From assembly GCF_003184185.1 (NCBI RefSeq), contig NZ_QHJG01000022.1, positions 21,778 to 85,777 of the forward strand: a DNA stretch of 64,000 nucleotides, in the 5' to 3' direction. A model generated the notes under the pieces. The model was not told the DNA's origin and did no database searches. It worked only from the letters and a program-made list of their open reading frames with translations. The position numbers and the translations under genes were made by a program. This DNA comes from Legionella qingyii. GTDB taxonomy: Bacteria > Pseudomonadota > Gammaproteobacteria > Legionellales > Legionellaceae. Positions 25,791 through 38,086 of the stretch are shown one piece after another (the first letter of the stretch is position 1; each line of letters opens with the position of its first letter).

Positions 25791-26300
25791 TTATCGAATA
25801 AGCGGATTTCGATATTGCAGCCCGAGTAATAGAAAAGCGAGAGCTGGCATTATAATATCAGTCCAAAATACAGTACCCGCATTACCTGGTTCGAAATTAT
25901 GGGCAGTAAACATTTGAAAAAGATGCACACCAGCAGCTCCCCATAAGAATACGGCAGGAACTATAATTGTTGCAGCACGAAACGCAACTTTACTTCTAAA
26001 GCTGATTATCCCATTTACACCAATTCCCAAACTAACAAATCCCAATTCCATTTGAAACGGGCTTTGTGGCCAGCCAATAAACTGTGCGGTAAAATCGCCA
26101 AAGAAGACATGCATTATAAAGTTGAATACAAAAGCCAGACCAATATTAAACAGCAAAAACCAGGAAAATATAATTTCAATAATTTTGGCTTTTTCCATAA
26201 GTTTGAATTGGATCAACCATTCTGCAAGAGAAAATAACAAACCTAAAATAAAAAAAGTCAATGTAGGATTGCGTGCTGCCAAAATAATCATATTGGCCAT
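25791..26300 (-). CDS. DUF6790-like four/five-helix membrane protein
   Basis: The protein is about 169 residues with at least five hydrophobic segments, including FFILGLLFSLAEWLI and ATIIVPAVFLWGAAGVHLFQM. ATG at 26300 (MANMIILAAR) follows GAAGG; the frame also allows ATG 26312. The pattern resembles the DUF6790 family from memory. Function unknown. It directly follows the helCBA operon on the same strand, with about a 107-base gap. Confidence 0.6.
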   Translation of the reverse strand: MANMIILAARNPTLTFFILGLLFSLAEWLIQFKLMEKAKIIEIIFSWFLLFNIGLAFVFNFIMHVFFGDFTAQFIGWPQSPFQMELGFVSLGIGVNGIISFRSKVAFRAATIIVPAVFLWGAAGVHLFQMFTAHNFEPGNAGTVFWTDIIMPALAFLLLGLQYRNPLIR

Positions 26301-26406
26301 AGTACCTTCCATGGGTAATATTTTGTATATAAATATAAATTACCTTAAAGGAACTGCAAACACAATTCACGCTAAAAAGAATGCGATTGACTTTTAATAG
26401 CGAAAT

Positions 26407-29544
<3,138 letters not shown>

Positions 29545-30798
29545 TTAATCTTCATGACTGGCACCTTCCTTGCCTAATTCCGCTTTAATATAGAAACTGT
29601 TTTTACTGACATAGCGTTGACCAGCATCAAGACCTGAAAGAACCTCTGCCCATTGCCCATCTTCCTCTCCTAAAAGAACAGGAGTTGCCTCAAAATAATC
29701 TCCTTGCTGAACAAAAACCACATCTTTTTCATTCATTTTCTGGATTGCAGAGAGAGGAACAGCCACTGGAACTGTTTTTTTATTGATGATAATCGCACCA
29801 TTAATGTACATTCCTGGCAACCAGACACGCTCCTCATTGGGAAGAATAGCACGCGCTAAATTCGTTTGACTGTCTTCAATTCCTAAAGGTGAGATATAGG
29901 AAATTGTGCTCAAGGCTTTAGGTTTTCCTTCATCTCCAGTGACAATAACATCCATTCCTTGCTTCACAAGAGGAGCATCTTTACGATATAAAGTGAAATC
30001 AGCCCATACATTCGCTAAATTCGCTACCTCATAAATCGGTTTGGTATTTTGAGTTAACTCCCCATTTGTAGCATTTTTTTGCACAACAGTACCGGTAATT
30101 GGTGCTGTAATAGTGTAGTTTTGTAAACTTTCATTACTTTCAACAGTGGCTAATACGTCCCCTTTTGTGACCTCCTCACCAAGATTTTTAGCCATTGATT
30201 TAATAATCCCTGGATAGCGCGCATATATCGGTGCCAATGTATCACGATTGGGGAGAATTTTTCCTACTACATTCAATTGAGTTTTGATTTCATGACTTTG
30301 CGCTACCGCAGTCTGGATCTCGGCTGCCTTAAGAACTACGGCTCCTATCGCTACACGTCCTTCATAAGATGCATAACTCCAATTCATCTTAGTTCCTAAA
30401 TACTCTAATTGAACCGTGACATCAAAAGAGTGGGGTTCGCGAATCACTTCGTTACTTTCTAAAAAATGATTTGCCTGAATAAAGGAAACCTTCCCTTTTT
30501 TACCATTAAATCGGGTTAATAAAAGAGTTAAATGCACTTTATCCGGGGCAATAACTTTCCCATTCTTATAAATGTATGCTCGAAAATGGGGCGGCATCCC
30601 GCGTTCAAATATTAAAAGCTCCAACGCCAAATCACCTGCTTTAAATAAGCGACCGCCCTGTGGCCCCCTTTCCCAGGTTTCTTGTTGACTTCCTTCATCC
30701 GTTGCATGAGTATTCTTACCTCCCCACAAAATCAAACTTAACCCTAGTAAAAGAACAAGCAATAACAGATAAGAACCTCCTGATTTTGGAAATTTCAT
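29545..30798 (-). CDS. helB: HelB, periplasmic adaptor (membrane fusion protein) of metal efflux RND system
   Basis: This 417-residue protein is anchored by an N-terminal hydrophobic segment (YLLLLVLLLGLSLILWGG). It then shows the split lipoyl/hairpin/beta-barrel arrangement of CusB/CzcB adaptors (IYARYPGIIKSMAKNLGEEV, then APITGTVVQKNATNGE). An extra N-terminal domain of about 100 residues (WERGPQGGRLFKAGDLALEL) precedes it, as in CzcB relatives. Its start codon overlaps the helC stop by four bases (ATGA), indicating translational coupling. Confidence 0.92.
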   Translation of the reverse strand: MKFPKSGGSYLLLLVLLLGLSLILWGGKNTHATDEGSQQETWERGPQGGRLFKAGDLALELLIFERGMPPHFRAYIYKNGKVIAPDKVHLTLLLTRFNGKKGKVSFIQANHFLESNEVIREPHSFDVTVQLEYLGTKMNWSYASYEGRVAIGAVVLKAAEIQTAVAQSHEIKTQLNVVGKILPNRDTLAPIYARYPGIIKSMAKNLGEEVTKGDVLATVESNESLQNYTITAPITGTVVQKNATNGELTQNTKPIYEVANLANVWADFTLYRKDAPLVKQGMDVIVTGDEGKPKALSTISYISPLGIEDSQTNLARAILPNEERVWLPGMYINGAIIINKKTVPVAVPLSAIQKMNEKDVVFVQQGDYFEATPVLLGEEDGQWAEVLSGLDAGQRYVSKNSFYIKAELGKEGASHED

Positions 30799-32039
30799 TT
30801 ACTCTCCTTAGTCGGATTGAGCCCTAAAAGTCCCGTAAGCTGAATTAATGTTTTATGATAATCGGCATGGGCTTGTTGATAATGTCGTTCCTCTTCGTAT
30901 AACGTATTTAATGCAGTAGATAATTCGATATAGGTATATCGTCCCATTTGATACCCATCTCTGGCCAGTTTGATCGATTTATGAGCTAATGGCAATAGAG
31001 ATTCAGTGACCAAATTCACTTCGTACTGACTCTGCTGCGCTTGCAAAAAAACATTATAAATATTTTGTCGCACATCAAGTCGTGTTCCTTGATAGGCATG
31101 TGCAGTTTGCGTATATTGCGCTTCTGCCGTCAGAATTTTTCCTTGATTTCGATCAAAAACGGGCACTTCTGCAAACGCGGAAATTACTGCGGCATTACTC
31201 CCATCATCAGAAAAATGACGACCTCCTAATTGTATATTTAAATTAGGCCAAACTGATTTTTTAACTGCGGTAATGGTTGCGCGTTTAGCGCGAAGTTGCA
31301 GTTGCATTTGGATTAATTGCGGACTTTGAGGCAATTTTTTTAAGAGAGCTGCCCAATCTAATACTACGTCAGGCAAGCCTTTATCCACCAAGGGTTTGTC
31401 AATTTTTAATCCATCCCCTAATAAACGAGCAAGCTTTGCTCGTTGAGAAAGTGCATCACGCATCGCTTTTTTTTCCTGGATGCGGGCCTCACCTAAACGT
31501 CTTTGCGCTAATCGCAAATCCAATTCGGTACCTACTCCAGCTTGAACGCGTCGCTCAATTGCAGCCACAATCCGCTCATTCAAGTGAATTAGCTTTTTAG
31601 TTACTTGATGCCATTGTCCTGCATACAAAGCGTCAACATAGGTCACGCCGACAAGGATATAAAGTGCCGCTTTCTGAACCTTAATCTGAGCCAAAGATGC
31701 GAGATAATCTGCATAAGTTGCTTTTTTAAGATAATCAAGGCGATGCCCCAAAGGAATGGGCTGGGTCACAGATGCCGTAGTTTCTGCTGCTTCATAACCC
31801 GAATAGCTGCCTGAACCACCAAAATTTTCTGCAGTTAACGTCAGTTGAGGATTGGGATAAAGGCCGCTTTGGATAAAATAACCTCGCATCGCCTGTGCTT
31901 TATCCATTTCTGCTTGCAATTCAGGATTATTACGATAGGCAATCTCTAAAGCTTCTTTGAATGTAAGGGGAGCCACCGCTAACGCTTCAAAACATGTGAA
32001 GCTCATCACTAAAATAACGGTAAAACCAATGTAGCGCAT
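30795..32039 (-). CDS. helC: HelC, TolC-like outer-membrane channel of metal efflux RND system
   Basis: This 414-residue outer-membrane factor has a signal peptide (MRYIGFTVILVMSFTCFEALA) and the two repeats of the TolC fold, starting PLTFKEALEIAYRNNPELQAEMDKA and later repeating LAQRRLGEARIQEKKAMRDA helices. It is the first gene of the operon. No MerR or CzcR-type regulator lies next to it in this window. Confidence 0.92.
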   Translation of the reverse strand: MRYIGFTVILVMSFTCFEALAVAPLTFKEALEIAYRNNPELQAEMDKAQAMRGYFIQSGLYPNPQLTLTAENFGGSGSYSGYEAAETTASVTQPIPLGHRLDYLKKATYADYLASLAQIKVQKAALYILVGVTYVDALYAGQWHQVTKKLIHLNERIVAAIERRVQAGVGTELDLRLAQRRLGEARIQEKKAMRDALSQRAKLARLLGDGLKIDKPLVDKGLPDVVLDWAALLKKLPQSPQLIQMQLQLRAKRATITAVKKSVWPNLNIQLGGRHFSDDGSNAAVISAFAEVPVFDRNQGKILTAEAQYTQTAHAYQGTRLDVRQNIYNVFLQAQQSQYEVNLVTESLLPLAHKSIKLARDGYQMGRYTYIELSTALNTLYEEERHYQQAHADYHKTLIQLTGLLGLNPTKESK

Positions 32040-32626
32040 TCCTTACCTTTAATTATTTATTCCCTAATACTATTTCAGTGTAACCTGATTTACTTAAGTT
32101 TTATACCATTTAATTACCATAACTGACTCAATAAACCCAAACTCGATTCAAGGCATGCAATCTATAATATTATTTGGCACCACAGCACCTGTAGCAAAAT
32201 TTTTATTAGACAAAATTCATCCCTTATTGTTCCATTTTCTTGAGGGCTTTAGCGGCTTGTTTGATTTTTTTCAAGTGCACAAACAAGTCGCATAAAGTTT
32301 TATAGAGTAATTGATAACGAGGTAAAGGCTAAGTATAAATCTGAAAAAAACTGTCAATTCAGTACATTATTGATAACTGCAACTGCTTTTTTCAAATTAA
32401 ACTGTATGAGTTCTTTTAAAATGAAACCATTATGAAATACATTCGGTGACTTAAGGGTTTACCCTAGCTTTCAATTACAAAATCCCCTAAATACTAAATA
32501 GTCGCATAGGAATCAATTTTTGCCAAAGCCTTAAGGGCTCGGATAATAGAGCATCTATTTTTGAAAGAAAATGATACACTAAGAGGTTTTAGAATCATTC
32601 ATAATATTGTTTACAGGATTTCAAAT
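32040..32626. other. intergenic region upstream of helC and the cupredoxin gene
   Basis: Nearly 590 bases separate the divergent helC and cupredoxin genes. It contains a possible 46-codon ORF at 32155-32295 and an 11 of 12 bp inverted repeat at 32252-32263/32280-32291. The promoters and metal-responsive operators of both transcripts should lie here, but I could not pick them out. Confidence 0.4.
32155..32295 (+). CDS. possible small ORF, 46 aa
   Basis: ATG at 32155 opens 46 codons reading MQSIILFGTTAPVAKFLLDK and ending in FQVHKQVA. Composition looks protein-like and amphipathic. The AAGG upstream is only one base from the ATG, a poor ribosome site. It could be a remnant of a longer gene; equally it may be chance. 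Confidence 0.25.
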   Translation: MQSIILFGTTAPVAKFLLDKIHPLLFHFLEGFSGLFDFFQVHKQVA

Positions 32627-33106
32627 ATGACTACAGCATTTTCAAGAATAATTATTTTAGCTGGTTTCTTTTCAGGAATTTCTATTAATTCATCATTTGC
32701 CCATTCTCACCATGAAACAAGCTCAATTGGAAGTCCCGCGCATGCAACAAAAACTACCAAAATAATAAAAGTGACCGCATCGGATGATATGCGCTTTACT
32801 TTTTCACAAAAACCCGAATTTCATGATGGCGAAATTATCACATTTGAAGTTACAAATATGGGAAAGGTAGCACATGAGTTTTCTATAGGTGATGAAGACG
32901 AACAAAAAGCACACCAAAAAATGATGCGTGCTATGCCAGGAATGGTTCATGAAGATGGCAATACAATTACTGTTAACCCTGGCGAAACCAAAAGATTGAC
33001 CTGGAAATTTAAAGCCAATTCGAAACATGACGTTGTCATCGCCTGTAATATCCCGGGTCATTTTGAAGCCGGTATGTATATGAAAACGAACGTCACAAAA
33101 GCTTAA
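32627..33106 (+). CDS. periplasmic cupredoxin-family copper protein
   Basis: The protein has 159 residues from ATG 32627 (AGGA eight bases upstream). A signal peptide (MTTAFSRIIILAGFFSGISI, cleavage after SSFA) leads to a short His-rich linker (HSHHE) and a plastocyanin-like domain. The type 1 copper ligands are visible: His in VAHEFSIG, and Cys, His and Met in ACNIPGHFEAGM. A Met-rich KMMRAMPGM loop also fits copper chaperones. Opposite-strand adjacency to the metal efflux operon suggests a role in metal or copper handling. Confidence 0.88.
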   Translation: MTTAFSRIIILAGFFSGISINSSFAHSHHETSSIGSPAHATKTTKIIKVTASDDMRFTFSQKPEFHDGEIITFEVTNMGKVAHEFSIGDEDEQKAHQKMMRAMPGMVHEDGNTITVNPGETKRLTWKFKANSKHDVVIACNIPGHFEAGMYMKTNVTKA

Positions 33107-33459
33107 GATAAATTATTCTGCCGTTGTAGCGTTGAACTTAATCGTAACCAAGTCAACGCTGCCTTCCAGAGGAATGCAATGCATACCTGTTTCCCTTAAT
33201 TTTATAAGCACGATCCACGATTGTTAAAAAAAGTATATGGAAATTAAAATAGCAGCAATTGCTGATTAAGAAGTTCACAAACACTTTATTCCAGAAAACG
33301 AATAGACTAGAATGATTTTCAATCGAATTTTATTTGGCGATTCAAGCATCAAACAGGCTTACTGATTTGCCAGTATTAATATCAATGTTTCATATGTAAA
33401 AGCTTAGTTGCGCTGTAGCTCGATTAATACATTAGAGTAACCTAAAGAATGGAGTCATT
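33107..33459. other. intergenic region
   Basis: About 350 bases between the cupredoxin gene and the 47-residue ORF. I see no coding frame, strong hairpin or repeat in it. Confidence 0.4.
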
Positions 33460-33603
33460 ATGGACAATAAAAACATAGAGACGTTTGAAGAAATAGACAA
33501 TCAAATCGATGGAATCGTGGTTTATCTTTTGAAAAAATATGCAATGAAAAATGAATTCTCATCAAAGATTGATGCTGATTTGCCAGAAGAAATTGAGGCG
33601 TAA
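33460..33603 (+). CDS. small acidic protein, 47 aa
   Basis: The ORF reads MDNKNIETFEEIDNQIDG, then VVYLLKKYAMKNEF, and ends DADLPEEIEA. GGAG is five bases before ATG, a convincing ribosome site. The protein is acidic and probably helical, with no membrane segment. It has no recognised family. About 195 bases separate it from the convergent cold-shock gene. Confidence 0.55.
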   Translation: MDNKNIETFEEIDNQIDGIVVYLLKKYAMKNEFSSKIDADLPEEIEA

Positions 33604-33797
33604 GCACCAATTCATGTGATAATACATTGTTCTGTTTCAATGTATTAATATCGAAACAGAATTAATATGGATTTTACTGGAAGGATTGCGGGCCAGGGCC
33701 CGCGAAATTCAATATTGGGTTTCATTAACTTATTTAAATCTACAACGTCCTAACAATTATCAATTGGCTCGCCAATATTTAGATGGCCATAAAAAAA

Positions 33798-34004
33798 CTA
33801 AACTACTTGCACTTCCTCCGCTAAAAGACCTTTCTGTCCTTTGCCTTGTTTAAAAAAAACCGCATCACCTTCCCGAAGTGTTTTAAAACCATTCCCTAGA
33901 ATGGAGCTAAAATGTACAAAATACTCCTGGCCATTGCTTTGAATAAATCCAAAACCTTTGCGTTCATTGAACCATTTCACTGTTCCTTTTATTTTTTCTG
34001 ACAT
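33798..34004 (-). CDS. CspA-family cold-shock / RNA-binding protein
   Basis: This 68-residue single cold-shock domain starts [24 protein letters not shown]1 (KGFGFI) and RNP2 (EYFVHFS) are both intact. The AAGGA site is eight bases before ATG 34004, better than for the ATG at 34010. These proteins bind single-stranded RNA or DNA and unfold structured RNA. The long AT-rich leader may matter for temperature control, but no specific motif is seen. Confidence 0.94.
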   Translation of the reverse strand: MSEKIKGTVKWFNERKGFGFIQSNGQEYFVHFSSILGNGFKTLREGDAVFFKQGKGQKGLLAEEVQVV

Positions 34005-34166
34005 TGTCATATTCCTTTATTATTAACAATTCAAAGCAAAGCTTTTTTGTTGAAAAATAGCACATTCCAACGACTATAAATCAAGGGTAATTTTAATTTT
34101 CAGATGTTATTTATACAATTGCGGGTTTTACTTATAAAAATTAAGGTAAATGGGCAGATGCTACCA

Positions 34167-34988
34167 TCAACTATTTGCCCTCATTTTTTTATACCCCATA
34201 ATGATTAACAACATTAATAAAGTAACAGGTGTAATAAAGAGCATCATCAATGGCCACAAATTAGATCCTGCAAACAATGCGAAAACAGTATAAACCAGTA
34301 AAGGAAGACTAATTAATAAAGGAATGCAAGCAAGCTTCCGCCAGCTACCCGACCATTTCCATAACAATCTAAGCTGTAAAATCCAGTATATGGGGATAGA
34401 AAAATAAAGTAATTGCACGAATAGAATATCCCAAGTTGAAAGAGGTTCTTGAGGTATTTTCACACTAGCTTGCTGCTGTTGATTCAACTCATTGACCCAA
34501 GAAGCCTTGGGATTCGATATTGTATCCTTATCCTCCTCCCATTTAGCCGAAATCGAGATGGACTGAGTTTCCAGAGGCTGCCAATTGGCATTATAAACAG
34601 TGACCATTATTGAATCGATCTTTGTTTCCCTGAAATAAGACACCCAAGCAATAGCTTGACCGTCACCTACAGGGTAGGCTTGGGAGGGATTCATACGGAT
34701 ATTAGTCTTGATTTCCTGTCCAAGATATTTTCCTATTGCCTGGAAACGTAATGGCTCCTCGCTTTGATAATGAATAAGAACATATAGCGATTCGTCTTGA
34801 TGCAATACTGCAGGTGATGCAGGGCTTGTCTCGCTCAGTTCTACATTCAGGGCACTCGCCATGGTGGTATAAGTTAACAAGAGTCCGATAAGAACAATTA
34901 GAACACATTTATTTCGAGAAACTCCAGAGCTAAAGAATGATTCATTGCTAGAGTAACACGCTCTGCTAAAGAAACGATTCCATGCCAT
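34167..34988 (-). CDS. hypothetical membrane protein with periplasmic domain, 273 aa
   Basis: Family not recognised. The layout is an N-terminal polar stretch, a signal-type hydrophobic segment (CVLIVLIGLLLTYTTMASA), a periplasmic beta-rich domain of about 130 residues (LNVELSETSPASPAVLHQDE), a Gln-rich linker (ELNQQQQAS), and three C-terminal helices (IPIYWILQLRLLW, LLISLPLLVYTVFAL, MLFITPVTLLMLLIIM). The domain order is reminiscent of BatD-like proteins, without clear similarity. It is a single gene. Confidence 0.65.
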   Translation of the reverse strand: MAWNRFFSRACYSSNESFFSSGVSRNKCVLIVLIGLLLTYTTMASALNVELSETSPASPAVLHQDESLYVLIHYQSEEPLRFQAIGKYLGQEIKTNIRMNPSQAYPVGDGQAIAWVSYFRETKIDSIMVTVYNANWQPLETQSISISAKWEEDKDTISNPKASWVNELNQQQQASVKIPQEPLSTWDILFVQLLYFSIPIYWILQLRLLWKWSGSWRKLACIPLLISLPLLVYTVFALFAGSNLWPLMMLFITPVTLLMLLIIMGYKKMRANS

Positions 34989-35097
34989 GGTATCCCTTGA
35001 ATAAAATAGATAATTACAGATTAGTATGACAAAACATATCGGTCAAACAGGAACTGCCCAGAGGCTCACTTAGACAGCCAATTTTAATAAAAATATT

Positions 35098-35141
35098 GAG
35101 AAAGAAATAACTCCCGTATTAGTTTTGTTAACACGGGAGTT
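35098..35141 (-). terminator. Rho-independent terminator of the HTH gene
   Basis: A 9-bp perfect stem (AACTCCCGT at 35109-35117 with ACGGGAGTT at 35133-35141) lies seven bases past the stop of the HTH gene. On the minus strand it is followed by a T-rich run (ATTTCTTTCTC). Confidence 0.75.
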
Positions 35142-35147
35142 CTGGGA

Positions 35148-35387
35148 TTAGTGTCGTGTTTTTTCCATTGCTTGACCTAATAGCCAATCAAAACTCACCT
35201 CAAGCTCATCAGCAATTTTCTGCATAGAAGGAGCATCCAGAGCAACACCATATAATAGTGCCTCTATTTTAAATTTAGGTAATTCAAATAGTTTAGAACA
35301 TACTTGAACACGTTCGGTCATTAAGGCTGGAACACCTAGCTCATCAAGCTCATAGTTCAAACGTTCAGTGAGTTTTTTGTTTGACAT
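35148..35387 (-). CDS. XRE-like helix-turn-helix protein, 79 aa
   Basis: This small DNA-binding protein reads MSNKKLTERLNYELDELG and ends IADELEVSFDWLLGQAMEK; the last part is a typical XRE helix 4-5 pattern. Here the N-terminal helices are diverged. GAGGAG precedes the ATG. A perfect 12-bp palindrome (CTTAAGCTTAAG, 35424-35435) sits 37 bases upstream and could be its own operator. It is divergent from the glycosyltransferase gene and may control it (inference). Confidence 0.75.
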   Translation of the reverse strand: MSNKKLTERLNYELDELGVPALMTERVQVCSKLFELPKFKIEALLYGVALDAPSMQKIADELEVSFDWLLGQAMEKTRH

Positions 35388-35423
35388 GTTAATCTCCTCT
35401 TGACTTTTTATCAGTGTAAAACA

Positions 35424-35435
35424 CTTAAGCTTAAG
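35424..35435. promoter_or_regulatory. candidate operator palindrome
   Basis: CTTAAGCTTAAG is a perfect palindrome in the 179-base space between the divergent HTH and glycosyltransferase genes. No experimental support; the proposal rests on position only. Confidence 0.3.
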
Positions 35436-35566
35436 GCTTGATTAACAAATAAATTTTTTACAAAAAAAAATTTGTGCTTGGAAAAATCAATAAATGAGCA
35501 TATTAATAATTTCTTAAGCATTCTCAGATAAAATCCCGTGATTTTTCATTTGAATGAGAGAAGTTA

Positions 35567-37183
35567 ATGCGATATCAATTTAACCCCCATCGCCATGTCA
35601 AAATTTGGCTTAGTCAAGATAGAAATAGTTTTTTAAACTTAGAAAATCAAAAACGCCTCATTAAAATGCGTTATTTAAATCCTGATGATGAAATTCATTT
35701 TGTATATGACTCCCGTTTGCTAAATCCCAAGGCTCAGGAAGACCTAAAGCAGTTTTGTAATAAACATCATATTACTCCTATGGATGTTGCCACTTTAAAG
35801 GGGAACAATGAAACTGAGCACCAATTGTTGGAGCATTATTCAAACGAAATTAAGTGCTTGGGGCGGGGGGGAAATTTGGCAGTTGCAAGTGATATTTTGC
35901 GATGGATAGAGGATATTTATAAGCTTGGAACTTATGCGGATTTTGATACACGGATAGATACGCGAGGTCTTCCGGCTCTAATCGAAGTCGAGCACCCTTT
36001 ATTATTAAGCATGGGTAGCATAAAAATCGCCTCTTCAGAAAGCCTGGTAATCAATAATGATATTATTGCTGTGGTTGACCCAAATGATGCCCTACCTTAT
36101 GTAAAAAAGGTCCAGGACACTATTCTTAAAAATTTAACCACCAAGCATCGTTTATTTTCTAGCTATTTTGATCAAGTAAGAAGGCTTTACAATAGTGTAT
36201 TGGGTGATGAGGTAGGGGGCCTGTTCTTAAGTCTGTCAGCCGGAAATGAATTGCAGATAAGTGAAGAACTTGACCAATTAAGAGCATCAACTAACTCCAT
36301 GCCTGAGCTTAGATTTAAAATTGAACAGCAATATAAGGATAATCAATCATTCTGTAGGAAAAAAAGCACCAACGTTGTGGACTGTGCTCAGGAAATTAGA
36401 AAAAGTGCGGCAAGTTGGCTGGTTTGGCTTATTACCCCTAAGGCTATTTATCAGGAGTTAAAAAAATTAGCCGCTATTAAAAATGATGAAGAATTAGTCT
36501 CTAAAGTACGTCAAAATCAACGCCTGCAACTTTTAAAAAGTAGCGTTGTTTATACCACAGGACCAGGTGCATTATTAAACGGGTTGCTCAGTCAATATTT
36601 ACTTTCTGATAGTAATACAATTAAACAGGATAAAATAAATACTTTTGCTTTTTCTCATTACGGTTTGGAGAAGCGTTTTATTTCTAAAAACTACATTCCA
36701 TTTGCATCAAGTTTAAAAACTGTAAATGCGCTTCAAAATGAGGGTACTATAGGTAAATGTAATGACTTATCCTGGTTAAAAGAAGGGCAAGAGGCTATTC
36801 ACTCAAGAGAAGAGATTATTCGAAAAAAACAAGGGCATCTAAAAATAATTCTACCGCAAGAGCTAGGTAAACTAAAACAGCTAATCACAAAACATATTGC
36901 TAAATTAGACCGCGATTTGCATAGCCCATTTCGTTTTTATCGTGCTCATGCCCGGATGCAAAAATTGGGGGTGTTAAAAGATATATTAAATTTGTTCAAC
37001 GAAAATTATTTTGATAAAGAACAGCTCAACATGATTATGCAAAAATATTCTTCCGAAGATATTTTTGCAAGTATTGGGACCAGTCGTACCCAGACACTAA
37101 TTAAAGAGATTACACGTTTTGCAAAAAAGGCCGAGGTATATCAGCTTGACGAAGAGGATGGGCGTATTGCTTATAAGGTTTAA
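35567..37183 (+). CDS. TcdA/TcdB-like (GT44-type) glycosyltransferase, candidate effector
   Basis: The 538 residues have a glycosyltransferase A core in the first ~330. The N-terminus KIWLSQDRNSFLNLENQKRL leads to the family signature GNLAVASDILRWIEDIYKLG. This is followed by TYADFDTRID with the DXD metal/nucleotide-sugar motif (DFD). Large clostridial toxins and Legionella effectors such as SetA share this layout, with sugar transfer to host proteins. The C-terminal ~200 residues are helical and charged, with no known domain, and might target a membrane. No signal peptide is present, consistent with Dot/Icm export (inference). It is a single gene downstream of a divergent HTH gene. Confidence 0.8.
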   Translation: MRYQFNPHRHVKIWLSQDRNSFLNLENQKRLIKMRYLNPDDEIHFVYDSRLLNPKAQEDLKQFCNKHHITPMDVATLKGNNETEHQLLEHYSNEIKCLGRGGNLAVASDILRWIEDIYKLGTYADFDTRIDTRGLPALIEVEHPLLLSMGSIKIASSESLVINNDIIAVVDPNDALPYVKKVQDTILKNLTTKHRLFSSYFDQVRRLYNSVLGDEVGGLFLSLSAGNELQISEELDQLRASTNSMPELRFKIEQQYKDNQSFCRKKSTNVVDCAQEIRKSAASWLVWLITPKAIYQELKKLAAIKNDEELVSKVRQNQRLQLLKSSVVYTTGPGALLNGLLSQYLLSDSNTIKQDKINTFAFSHYGLEKRFISKNYIPFASSLKTVNALQNEGTIGKCNDLSWLKEGQEAIHSREEIIRKKQGHLKIILPQELGKLKQLITKHIAKLDRDLHSPFRFYRAHARMQKLGVLKDILNLFNENYFDKEQLNMIMQKYSSEDIFASIGTSRTQTLIKEITRFAKKAEVYQLDEEDGRIAYKV

Positions 37184-37317
37184 TTCAGCAGAAAATTTGC
37201 AGTATTTGCTTAAGGCCATACTGCAAACCTCATGGAGTGCTTCTTTTAAAGGAAGGTTTTCCATCTTAAAATTCTATCAATCACCTATTCATTTATGGAG
37301 TCTGACGTGTTCATGCA

Positions 37318-37833
37318 CTAAGAGAAATTGAATAACACCAAGCCATTATTGTCTTCACCATTACTGATAGTGCAAGACCAATCAACCACTAATTTTTGTT
37401 GATGGAGAATGGGATCGAAGAAATCCACATGTAGTATCGCAGTATTGTCCTCAAAAACACTTAATCGACCAGAAAGCGTTAAGACCTCCCCCGAAGAACT
37501 CTCTATAAAAATTTTCATGGAGGTGGTTACAGTATCGATTAAACGATCATTAACATTCTCTTTGCCATGAAAATACTGGGTAAAATTAAATCGTGTTGTG
37601 GCTCCATCTAATTTACTTCTTAATTGCTCCTGAAGTTTGGAGCCTGTCACTTGACAGTTATCGAAATGAACAATAGCTCGGACATCATTACCACTCTCAA
37701 CCGCGGCCACCAATTGCGGAAAATCAGTGATATTGTTAGTAGGGGTAAGAGGAATAGTGTTCGTTTGAGCGTCGGCCTGACTTAAGGAAAGCAGCAGTAA
37801 AATTCCAACTACACTTGATTGCCAAATTCTCAT
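37318..37833 (-). CDS. VirK-family secreted protein
   Basis: The protein has 171 residues from ATG 37833, which has a strong GGAGG six bases upstream; the longer frame to 37920 is rejected. A signal peptide (MRIWQSSVVGILLLLSLSQA, cleavage near ADA) precedes the VirK pattern: FPQLVAAVESGNDVRAIVHF, NCQVTG, and paired cysteines (NCQ and WSCTIS). VirK proteins are periplasmic or secreted, with unclear biochemistry. Confidence 0.8.
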   Translation of the reverse strand: MRIWQSSVVGILLLLSLSQADAQTNTIPLTPTNNITDFPQLVAAVESGNDVRAIVHFDNCQVTGSKLQEQLRSKLDGATTRFNFTQYFHGKENVNDRLIDTVTTSMKIFIESSSGEVLTLSGRLSVFEDNTAILHVDFFDPILHQQKLVVDWSCTISNGEDNNGLVLFNFS

Positions 37834-38086
37834 AGTGTCCTCCGTGACTTTTAGCTTATTTGGAATTTTCTTTATAAGGAAGAAATGAGTCCTTCCATCA
37901 TTATTCCGCCATTTAAACATGAGACTTTAGATACATTAAGTGTAGTTCCATGTTCCATTTTGTCCATATTTTTTTATTTTTATAGAACTTATGAATACAT
38001 TTTGAGGCTTTTATGCCCCTATATCCAAGTTGCTTTCATTTAGAGAATATGATTTGATTTGAGAAAGGAATTAACTAATTAGTAAA

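Noticed and set aside
33688..33703. GCGGGCC/GGGCCCGC hairpin
   Set aside because: It is almost loop-free and has no U-tract, so I did not list it as a terminator, though it may slow transcription.
33635..33850. Open frame reading EGLRARAREIQYW, then LARQYLDGHKK, before the cold-shock gene
   Set aside because: It has no start codon, contains a GC-rich hairpin and runs into the antisense of the cold-shock gene; probably chance or an old remnant.
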